Shown: one piece after another, positions 59,201 to 64,000 of the stretch
Layout of the letters: each line of letters starts with the position of its first letter
How positions within the stretch are numbered: position 1 is the stretch's first letter
Source: Phoronis australis
Taxonomy: Eukaryota; Phoronida; Phoronidae
Assembly: GCA_002633005.1 (NCBI GenBank)
Contig: NMRA01000005.1
Location: 1,851,048-1,915,047, forward strand
Length of the DNA stretch: 64,000 nucleotides
Direction: 5' to 3'
Translations under genes and position numbers: made by a program
The notes under the pieces: generated by a model
What the model saw: only the letters and a program-made list of their open reading frames with translations
What the model was told of the DNA's origin: nothing
The model's database searches: none

Positions 59201-62200
59201 AGTCGGGTGATTTAGCCATTACAAGTACACAGGCTATTGCATAAGTTCAAGTTACTATAACAAAGGTGTATGCCAATTAAGACATTGAGAAATTTATGTG
59301 TCAAAACACTAAAAAACCTAGGAGTTGTACTGAAAGCCTGAAACTGCACAAGAAGAGATTACATATTGTCATTGGGCATTACCTCTCATTTGCCAACCTG
59401 CTACTATGAAATCAGTGTTACGGGTTGGTATTACAGTAGGCACTTATTAAATTACCTCAAATTCAGTACCTAGACTTTTATAACTGTCTCATTGGGGGGA
59501 TTAGAAAACAGAGATGTGTGTTGGTGGTAACTGTTGCTTGTTTGTGGCAACATAATTTCCCACCCACTAAAAATTGAACTTTTTTGATAGTTTGAACATT
59601 AAAAATTTGGTAAACTACAACAGAAGAAAAGAGAAATAATGCGCAATGCAACTATTGTTTCTGTGCTGACATGAACCAACCTATATCTGTAACCTACCTG
59701 AGCAACACAATGACAGCTTGTGTACACCATGGCTTACCAGAGTGATCTGAATACGGCATTAGAAATCTCGGAAATTTGAATGGGGGAGCACTTCGTGTCA
59801 AAAGCAAGTACATTTTTTGCCATGGAACTTTGAAAATATAATAAAAACCCTTTTGTAGAATTTTGTATTCAGCAAGTGGACCTTTTTGTAGTGTTTTGAA
59901 TTCATAAAAGAATTCTTTTTGTAAGGAGAGAAAGGCACCATTGGTGGGAAATTTTGTTCAAATTCTTTTTGTAAGAAAATTATCACCATCCTGAGTGGCA
60001 CACATCCCGTATCCCCGTTTTACCCAGGTGTAGCTATTGCTGACGGATAATCAAAACCTTGACTATGTAATTATCTTGTGTTGGAGTAACACGTAAACTA
60101 TGAGAAATACAAGCATTTTCTAGAACTGGATTTTCTTAGTGTTTGATTTTGAGGTCAAGCCTGTTTCCATGTTTTGTAAATTTCAGAAAACTAAACCATA
60201 AAGTCACACTTCCATTAAGTTAGTTGAAGCAGATTGATTTCAATTGTTGATGTTGTATACAGTCATTAAAAACCTATCTATTTAATTTAAAGTTGCCGTG
60301 CATTGCTAGACAATTGGCATTTAATGCATTCCCTGCTGGTTTTAAGTAACAAAGTCCTCAGTGGGAATTGTTTATGAATTTTGAAGTTTAAAGCAATTGC
60401 ATATTATATGAAATTGTAACATGTATCTTTGGTTGACATTTCTTTTTAATTCATCAAGACATTTTATAAACTTTTCCCAGATGCATTTTTTACATCACGT
60501 AACACATTTCTAAATTAATAAGACCAACGATTGATTCAACTCAGTTTAATCCCATTAAATTATTGATTAATCCAGGCATTATAATTGGAAACTGCTGGTG
60601 TGTGCATTTTCCTTAATTGTTCCTTACCTACATCTTAGAGTTTGCAAAGTGTTTCAATTGTGTGGAAAAGTCGTCTGCTATGGCAGTCTTCCATACTTAC
60701 ATAACCAGCGTTAACTTATTTTTTCATCCATTAATTATAAATGATTGAATCCTAACTAATTAAATGTAGACTCGTAAATGACACTTCACCATAGGTTAGC
60801 CCTTAAGTGATTGATTTGGACATCCCTTTAAGGGGTTGATTTGACCACCCCTTAAGTGATTGATTTGGACACCCCTTTAAGGGATTGATTTGACCACCCC
60901 TTAAGTGACTGATTAACTTTAAGAGCCATGATGATAATCATTTGTTACTTGAAATGTTGTTACTTTATTTTGCTAAGCATTTCTCATTACCTCCATCTAG
61001 AATATGGTAACACAATGAAGGTATAAACCATTGTTAATAAGAGACACAGATCTTCACAACATCTTCTTAAATATTTGTCAGCACTTGAAACACTGTATTT
61101 TGCAATAATATTGCTTGAGGTTACAGAACCTTATGTGCTAAAAATTCTGGTAACCTTGTTTTTCCTACAAAATCAATTTTTCATATGTGATCGTTCTGCA
61201 TAAAATTTGCAAATTCTGGTTCTTCTCCGAGTAGCTAATGAATGGTGACTGAGATGCCTATCAATGCCTTTTAGCCAGACAACTCACCTGTCAAAATTGA
61301 AAACCTCTGAAGAATGGTGAAGTCATTATGTCTTAGTGCCAATTTCTCTGGCTGCAAGATCTGCGTAGTGAATCTCAGTCCCTACTTGTAGTTCGTAATA
61401 CATTATTTGAAAACCAGTTCTGTGCAACAATTTTTAGATTTGTGGAAGTTATGGCGTTCTCCACAAAAAATTACCATTTTGTGACTAGGAGCAACTTTCA
61501 GTGTCTGTGCAACATTTTTATGCAATGTAAAATGCTTCTCCATCGAAGATTTGATAGTTTCATAGGCTGGCAACAGGTATCTGAAACTATTAGAACTGTG
61601 ATCCTAACTAATCCAAACGTTCGTTTACCTTTAAAGTTGGTCTCCTTCTATGTTTCAGTTTCCTGGAAGAGACTTGGGCTCTGGCCATCTTCCATGACAG
61701 GTTCCCGGACTTCAGAGAGGAAGTTCGCGAGTTGTTAGTTACTAGACCAGTAAGTATAGTCACCCTACTCATGCCACATATAGCGAATCACATTACCCTC
61801 ATCACATTACCCTCATGTTGCTATGACCTCATTTTTATTAATTTCTTTTCTGTATACGCGTTAATATCCAAAGTTAATTAGTTCTCAGTTTGCTTTCTCT
61901 TATGCCAAATGCAGCTGGTGAAAAGAAAGGTGTCAAAGCTCATCAAAATTAGTCCAGCTTTGTCAAAGTTTTATCGTAAATCTTGAAGGAATTCAGAAGC
62001 AAAATGAACTGATAACTATTTTCTTAGTGTTTGGAGCAATAATCAAAACTTTACAACCTTTTGCTGTTGAAAACAGAAGTGACGACAATTCTCTTGCATA
62101 ACTCAAAAATGAATTTAAATGAGATATCCTAGCACACGATTGTTTCTCTAAGTATTGATGACTAATTACTACAAAAGCTTTGAAAACTGACTGATTGCAA

Positions 62201-63300
62201 AGAAATACTAGGCAAAGCTTCACGAACCGAGATAAACTTGATTGAAGTTAAATTATCTGGCAGCTCTGTTTGGCTAAGTTACGCAATATGTTTCATTAAA
62301 ACAAATTGTTTTTCTGCTGTAAATCAAATGACCAGATACTTGATGAATGCTTACAATCTCAGCCTGTTAACAACTTAAATGTATTTTTGTCATTTTTTGT
62401 TACAAAATGTGGCCTATTAAAACTGGCTAATCAGTGGGCTAAGCTTATAAACGGTTCATTGTCCAGACTCACTACATATTGTGGAATAACTGTCCACTTC
62501 CTTTACGCCAGGTCATGGCTACAAGTCCCGCTGGGGTGCACACTAGACTTTTGAGTCAGGTCTCTAGCTCCTTAGCTTGGTTTTTAAAAGATATATTGTT
62601 GATAAAGTATAAAGATGGTTCTAAGTGATCAGTGCAACGAGCCCACCATAGCGGTCTGTGCACTTGTGGTACAATGTGCATCAGAGTGCCTGCAATTATT
62701 TTTTTATTGGTGGAAAGCTTATCCTTAGTCTCCACATGGTGCCTAGGGGGTGCATAAGGCCTCTGGCTACTGTATTTATAGGTTTGCAGTTTATAGTCAA
62801 ATAATCCTTAAATCTTAAGCATTATGGCTCAGAACAATATCCTGGTCACAGGTTTCAAAATATATGCAAAATGGTCCAGAAGGAGAACTGCATGCTCTCG
62901 CCTCGTAGCGGGATTGAGTCACAAACTTGCTAAGACAGGAACTGGGTCAGGTGCTCTCGTAAAATTTAATCTGCTGACTTTGAAACAGAACCTTGGTAGA
63001 TGGGTTACCTGGTGGCGGTTTTCATTTCATTGTTCATACACTGTACGTGGCCGTGTAACGTGAATGATTTGCAAATTTCCTTGACACGATTACCAGAAAC
63101 CAAGGAACTCGTATAGAATGTTGGGAATATTTCTGGCAAATTTTTTTTTGCATTATTTTCAAAGTAGGTAACAACGTCAAGGCGAAATGTAGCTTTAAAT
63201 AATGTGCAGTGTTTGTAACATTGACTTTCCTTTCTTTTAGGCTGCTAACCAAGAGGCACTGGAGGAAAAGATCCGCACAATGATTGAGGAAGATTTGACA
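21675..63300 (+). CDS. CFAP61: Cilia- and flagella-associated protein 61, 3' end outside the window
   Basis: Ortholog of human CFAP61 (C20orf26), an axonemal protein of motile cilia and sperm flagella tied to radial spokes. Coding exons: 21675-21808, 22317-22612, 23852-23978, 24778-24910, 25167-25323, 25781-25912, 26107-26276, 27115-27260, 27593-27701, 28271-28341, 28584-28710, 29118-29333, 29916-29984, 30496-30752, 31148-31246, 32557-32643, 33539-33789, 34313-34440, 35619-35795, 37746-37794, 39107-39276, 46799-46922, 50174-50250, 55345-55449, 56379-56482, 61659-61749, 63241-63300. They total 3,666 bases or 1,222 codons with every phase closing. The ATG at 21675 has an in-frame TAA upstream, and MTTPTSVSD...RRTES aligns with the human start. 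All introns are GT-AG. About 60-80 C-terminal residues remain to the right. Confidence 0.96.
22740..23110 (-). repeat. Eroded relative of the TTAACGCCC element, CFAP61 intron 2
   Basis: Contains GGGTTAACGCCCAGG (near 22883) and, reverse-complemented, segments like GCATGCTTAGCTTAAGGCCA followed by ATCCCC. These parallel the subterminal repeat (CCCATGCTCAGTTAACCGCC) of the 2.37-kb element at 47770-50141. Diverged, with no clear ends. Confidence 0.4.
27115..29984 (+). CDS. CFAP61: CFAP61 exons 8-13 (residues 384-629, second acetyltransferase-like region)
   Basis: Exon 8 reads RFRPVFKGPSDCFSIQLFCI and DEKYEMR. Exon 9 gives DFLRHAFELFPDKSYAVITV and PHLVPEFPLLQKFV. Exons 10 and 11 carry TPRVPSTLPHELYIYNKSGL and the basic KVRRACTTDYAAIEKL. 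Exon 12 gives FVAECVHQIVGVCVIRQEED then RSHYNIEDFIYFNHHKREEH and the Gly-His-Leu-His-His block, the most conserved run of the protein. Exon 13 (69 bases) gives RIGHKTCLYYPVYPPYSSKK. Introns contain no other genes that I can see. Confidence 0.95.
30496..35795 (+). CDS. CFAP61: CFAP61 exons 14-19 (residues 630-962, Rossmann-like domain)
   Basis: This block looks like a pyridine-nucleotide-disulphide-oxidoreductase fold. Exon 14 has VPVRARRQIVYP and the strand-loop-helix NARIVVVGASDTGVSFLE (about residues 693-710). Exon 17 has VVPYDHLILTTGQQYQIPCP (about 790-809), like the family's ATG motif. Exon 18 has GTLIVYGNTLDAYCSVEVL (about 868-886), a second nucleotide-binding-like turn. Exon 19 has GYLLAQWNDGQSGD and KPLRLQCS. 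Human CFAP61 has the same blocks. The classical GxGxxG is altered to G-A-S-x-x-G, and redox activity is doubtful. Confidence 0.95.
32868..33190. repeat. Minisatellite, 8 units of about 39-46 bp, CFAP61 intron 16
   Basis: Unit is GTGTGAACTATCTAGTAAAT followed by AAAGTTACTGTAGTACATT. Some units carry an extra TTAGTAG insertion, giving two length classes (about 39 and 43-46 bp). The first and last units are the most diverged, as expected for an array grown from the centre. Confidence 0.93.
35796..37745. other. CFAP61 intron 19
   Basis: No exon or gene seen. It holds MITE family 1 copy c (36581-36827) and a partial family 2 copy near 37430-37550. Confidence 0.6.
36581..36827 (+). mobile_element. 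MITE family 1, copy c (best-preserved)
   Basis: 247 bp with inverted ends CGATAAAATCTCATCAAATT (left) and, reverse-complemented, CCGTAAAATCGCACTAATTT (right). TA flanks both sides (36579-36580 and 36828-36829). The central TTGTGGGCCTGCACAGCAAT is shared with copies at 1322, 10908 and 54205. TA target sites suggest mobilisation by a Tc1/mariner-type transposase. Confidence 0.75.
37746..63300 (+). CDS. CFAP61: CFAP61 exons 20-27 (residues 963-1222, C-terminal region, incomplete)
   Basis: Exon 20 is only 49 bases (AFVSFYKKKVDFEAFK). Exon 21 gives NDACLVFDGRLVIDAMFHTN and QWSHANFNSKEVGIQ. Exon 22, after the 7.5-kb intron holding the GPCR, gives MLTLFDPTLEPEPEAPQDML and YRAPKIQGGILP. Exon 23 has GGYHYLNVSKPALSIPL, exon 24 FFRLHINQYRCVETITALA, exon 25 SNLICLYNLHERYLNNLLSR, exon 26 FLEETWALAIFHDRFPDFRE. 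Exon 27 (63241-63300, EALEEKIRTMIEEDLT) ends at GTAAGT, so at least one more exon follows beyond 64000. Confidence 0.95.
38362..38430. repeat. ~70-bp hairpin-ended repeat, copy 1
   Basis: Core TGAATAACAGGCATCAAACT then GGTTCTCATAATGCAGG, shared with 42478-42560 and 57253-57324. The left end is less preserved here. Confidence 0.6.
39430..41660. repeat. Tandem array with ~450-bp unit, about 4-5 copies
   Basis: Recurring landmarks include CCCTCTATCAACCAAACC (39835, 40281, variant 41275), CTTCAAAGRTCCTCAACRTA (about 39680, 40131, 40576 split by an insertion, 41567) and GTGCCCCCTAGTGSCAATTT (39633, 40084, 40531, 41524). Spacings are about 446-452 once the 539-bp insert is subtracted. The first unit starts after CGTCCGTCTGTCCGG near 39490. 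Open frames of up to 134 codons inside are artefacts of the repeat. Confidence 0.88.
40590..41128. mobile_element. 539-bp TIR element inserted in the tandem array
   Basis: Ends are ACAGCGTTTTCCCGTT and its complement AACGGGAAAACGCTGT. It interrupts a tandem-array unit exactly between CTTCAAAAGTC and GTCCTCAACGG, so the empty site is visible in the neighbouring units. Non-coding. The target duplication is ambiguous. A CCCAACTTG...CAAGTTGGG hairpin lies just inside the left end. Confidence 0.75.
42478..42560. repeat. ~70-bp hairpin-ended repeat, copy 2
   Basis: Begins TTTTGAGAACCAG and ends CTCGTTCTCAAAATGCGG, which are inverted; the middle is CTCCACTGAATAACAAACG. It can fold into a hairpin. 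Confidence 0.65.
44522..44532 (-). terminator. Candidate poly(A) signal of the nested GPCR
   Basis: Minus-strand AATAAATG (CATTTATT on plus) about 100 bases after the receptor stop codon at 44631. Placement is plausible; no transcript evidence. Confidence 0.45.
44631..46052 (-). CDS. ADORA2-like: Adenosine A2-like G-protein-coupled receptor, single exon, nested in CFAP61
   Basis: 473-residue class A GPCR at the plasma membrane with seven hydrophobic segments from about residue 35 to 308. Adenosine-receptor signatures: LTQISIF in TM3 (T115, Q116), KYMVYFNFFGCVL in TM5, CWLPLHTLN in TM6 (W264, H268, N271) and LSHANSAINPLLYAW in TM7 (S294, H295). These positions match the ligand pocket of human A2A. 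F181 in loop 2 is kept, but the next residue is Val where A2A has Glu. DRY is replaced by ERC (128-130). The N-terminus has three N-glycosylation sequons. The long polar Gly/Asn/Ser/Thr tail (about 320-473) ends ITHL, a class I PDZ-ligand form. ATG context is CAAATGG with an in-frame TAG 27 bases upstream. Vertebrate adenosine receptors have an intron in the coding region; this one has none. Confidence 0.93.
   Translation of the reverse strand: MENVQCSNGSCGDLSNKTNGTYDDANREQDILSTINMAVELIIALVSIVGNFFVLYAIAKNRFLQRVTNFYIASLAAADLLVGLVAIPFAIIVDKNVTTDFYTCLFMNSMVVILTQISIFALLLIAIERCAAIRDPYTYHKVWTKRRSFVLISITWTIATLLGMVPMFGWNLTPVQPVCYFVAIIDMKYMVYFNFFGCVLTPLVIMFVIYSYIFCVVVKHTRRIAVLHIGANTTHAEQRRKRFYKELRAAKSLFTILLFFALCWLPLHTLNAITVLCKDCQYPFPLLLCAIWLSHANSAINPLLYAWATKDFRFAFKKAAGMKVTSDDYPDTLINNTVNDNHTLPGSKGGGTNGGNDSQEKAGNGYKEKTWKGKSKNCMDETKGNIGTASGSSHRTAVMRPTNGYCKQETAANQGPINGSCDTTVTNKPRADRKLSPAQGSTNIVRHDMFCTQYVNKTSSATVYNDEVMITHL
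46799..46922 (+). CDS. CFAP61: CFAP61 exon 22
   Basis: First CFAP61 exon after the nested receptor. It encodes LFDPTLEPEPEAPQDML and PMYRAPKIQGGILP, nearly identical to the human segment. This shows that CFAP61 is continuous across the 7.5-kb intron and that the receptor is nested rather than a gene boundary. Confidence 0.95.
47770..50141. mobile_element. 2.37-kb element with TTACCGTAAT tips and TTAACCGCCC arrays
   Basis: Outer ends are inverted: ATTACCGTAATCGTTCGGGT (left) against reverse complement ATTACCGTAATCTTTCGGGT (right), both continuing TAACGCCC. TGT flanks both sides (47767-47769, 50142-50144), a possible 3-bp target duplication. Just inside each end is a ~90-bp array in the same orientation at both ends (GTTAACCGCCCATCCCC, TGCTCGGTTAA). 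The 2-kb interior is more GC/CpG-rich than surrounding introns and has only short frames, none recognisable. It fills most of CFAP61 intron 22; its right tip is 32 bases before exon 23. Confidence 0.72.
51030..51350. mobile_element. MITE family 2, copy c
   Basis: Left end GATGCTGCATTTTGCCCTGT then TTAGCT; right end GGTTTTTAGCCATCTAAAAC then AGGTCGAAATGCAACTTCA. Same inverted ends as 14371-14598. About 320 bp with no ORF of note. Confidence 0.65.
54205..54356 (+). mobile_element. MITE family 1, copy d (partial)
   Basis: Has CAGACAATGTTTTCAAAAAT, GGGGCATTCAAAATAG, AGAAGCCCTTGAAAAAAAGG and an end resembling AATGAGGTTTTAACGTTA. The left end is lost. Confidence 0.55.
54361..54557. mobile_element. 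MITE family 2, copy d (partial), abutting family 1
   Basis: Starts CCTTAGCTGGCTAAAAACAA and ends ACAGGATGATATGCAACTTT, eroded versions of the family 2 tips. It begins within about five bases of the family 1 copy end. Confidence 0.45.
57253..57324. repeat. ~70-bp hairpin-ended repeat, copy 3
   Basis: TGTTGAGAACCACCATCTCC, then ACTAAATAACGGGCATCAAA and CTGGTTCTCAAAAT. The inverted GAGAACCA/TGGTTCTC ends are intact. Confidence 0.65.
58356..58517. repeat. Minisatellite, 7 units of 23 bp
   Basis: Unit GACCAGATATGGGAAATAAT plus ACT. The last five units are identical and the first two carry single changes (AAT for ACT, GAG for GGG), so the array is recently homogenised. An apparent minus-strand ORF (SGQYYFPYLVSI repeated) is just the repeat read through. 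Confidence 0.95.
58717..59199 (-). other. 160-codon open frame of unknown status
   Basis: Longest open frame outside the named genes. Its composition is protein-like in the second half (IKRWSIPDHSLP, LQKAFVCKSHVTGEWMDLKL) but I recognise no domain. The opposite strand is also open for 103 codons, so a chance run is possible. It could be a decayed transposon protein. No splice or promoter evidence. Confidence 0.2.
60800..60914. repeat. Tandem repeat, 49-bp unit, about 2.3 copies
   Basis: CTTAAGTGATTGATTTGGAC recurs at 60802, 60851 and (as CTTAAGTGACTGATT) 60900. Each unit contains an internal half-repeat in which TTTAAGGG replaces CTTAAGTG, so it is built from two diverged ~24-bp halves. Confidence 0.85.
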
Positions 63301-64000
63301 GTAAGTTTGGACACGTTCTGGGTTGCAGTCCGTAGATGCAAGAAGCTTGACAGAAGCGCAAGTCACACACGCGTTTGTGATGCATATCGACATGCATTAA
63401 AAGTGAAGCACCTGATAACACTGGCTTTATTCGCGAGTGTCTGGCGTCTACGGAACGCAGCCCTGGGTGGTCGATTTCATGCATCATGGTGAATTTATTG
63501 GAAGTCACTAAATTTGTTAGTGGAGGTTGCTTGATTTCAAATTTGAATTTGTGTTGGAGGTTGCTAGGTGTTACACTTTTGTTTTGCTAGAAGTTGTGAA
63601 ACTCATTTAGTGATCATAAATATTAAACGGCTTAGTTTATTAGCTGTGTTCATGGTTCATTTCTTTATTAGTTCACTTTAATAAAATATGAGATTCCAGA
63701 CAGATTTCAGGTCTCAATAATATATATGAGGGTGAAAGTGGTAACGCAGTGGTTGAGTGCTTGCCAATGGTAATTATGTATGAGGGACTGATTTCTTACA
63801 CATATTATCTGTACGCTCTACTTGACTGATGTGAAAATGAGTACTGGGGTGGGGTTGTGTATGCCTGTGCAATATAACCAATAGAGGGAGTAGGAGCATC
63901 TTGACATCAACCCTTCTTACTTACAATGGCACAAACTAAAGGTGGTTGTAAAATTCTTTTTAATGATTAATGGACAAGCATGGCAATTAAAGCACCATGC

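Larger units (their letters stand above)
56483..61658. other. CFAP61 intron 25 (5.2 kb)
   Basis: No exon found. Contains a hairpin repeat (57253-57324), the 23-bp minisatellite (58356-58517), a 160-codon open frame of unknown status (58717-59199, minus) and a 49-bp tandem repeat (60800-60914). Confidence 0.6.

Overview
This is animal nuclear DNA, AT-rich, with many short exons split by repeat-laden introns. It carries two almost certain conserved genes, a third gene nested inside one of them, and a dense population of small transposable elements. Protein similarity to vertebrates is high: CRNKL1 aligns to the human protein as I remember it almost without gaps. Together with a ciliary gene and an adenosine-type receptor, this suggests a slowly evolving invertebrate such as a hemichordate, echinoderm, lancelet or lophotrochozoan. 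I cannot name the species from sequence alone.

Layout. 1-4740 has no gene I can support; it may hold the 3' end of a neighbour. 5716-19575 (minus) is CRNKL1 (crooked neck), a HAT-repeat spliceosome protein with 15 coding exons that give a complete 683-residue protein. Intron 6 is a minor-spliceosome (U12, AT-AC) intron. 19576-21674 is the head-to-head intergenic region with CFAP61. It contains a candidate shared promoter (CRE-like and X-box-like motifs) and a young 546-bp retroelement. 21675-63300 (plus, running off the window) is CFAP61, a ciliary radial-spoke/calaxin-associated protein. 27 coding exons are in the window, encoding 1,222 in-frame residues; the last ~60-80 codons lie beyond it. 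44631-46052 (minus) is an intronless adenosine A2-like GPCR nested antisense in CFAP61 intron 21.

Most notable mobile DNA. The element at 20045-20590 has every hallmark of a terminal-repeat retrotransposon in miniature: two 152-bp LTRs differing at 2 positions, TG...CA ends, a CCTC target duplication, a TGG primer-site start and a polypurine tract. Each LTR also contains a tRNA-like pol III promoter (A box and B box 43 bp apart). That is conceptually like the plant Cassandra elements, whose LTRs carry 5S rRNA. Other elements are a 1.45-kb TIR element with a 579-bp foldback in CRNKL1 intron 1, a 2.37-kb element with inverted tips but direct subterminal arrays in CFAP61 intron 22, a ~450-bp tandem array broken by a 539-bp insertion, several MITE families, and three minisatellites.

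How the genes relate. CRNKL1 is a general splicing factor and CFAP61 a cilium-specific structural protein. They share a promoter region rather than a pathway, and the same head-to-head pairing is known on human chromosome 20p11. The nested receptor is probably regulated independently. Exon boundaries were derived by hand from splice signals, reading phase and remembered family sequence. All phases close consistently in both genes.
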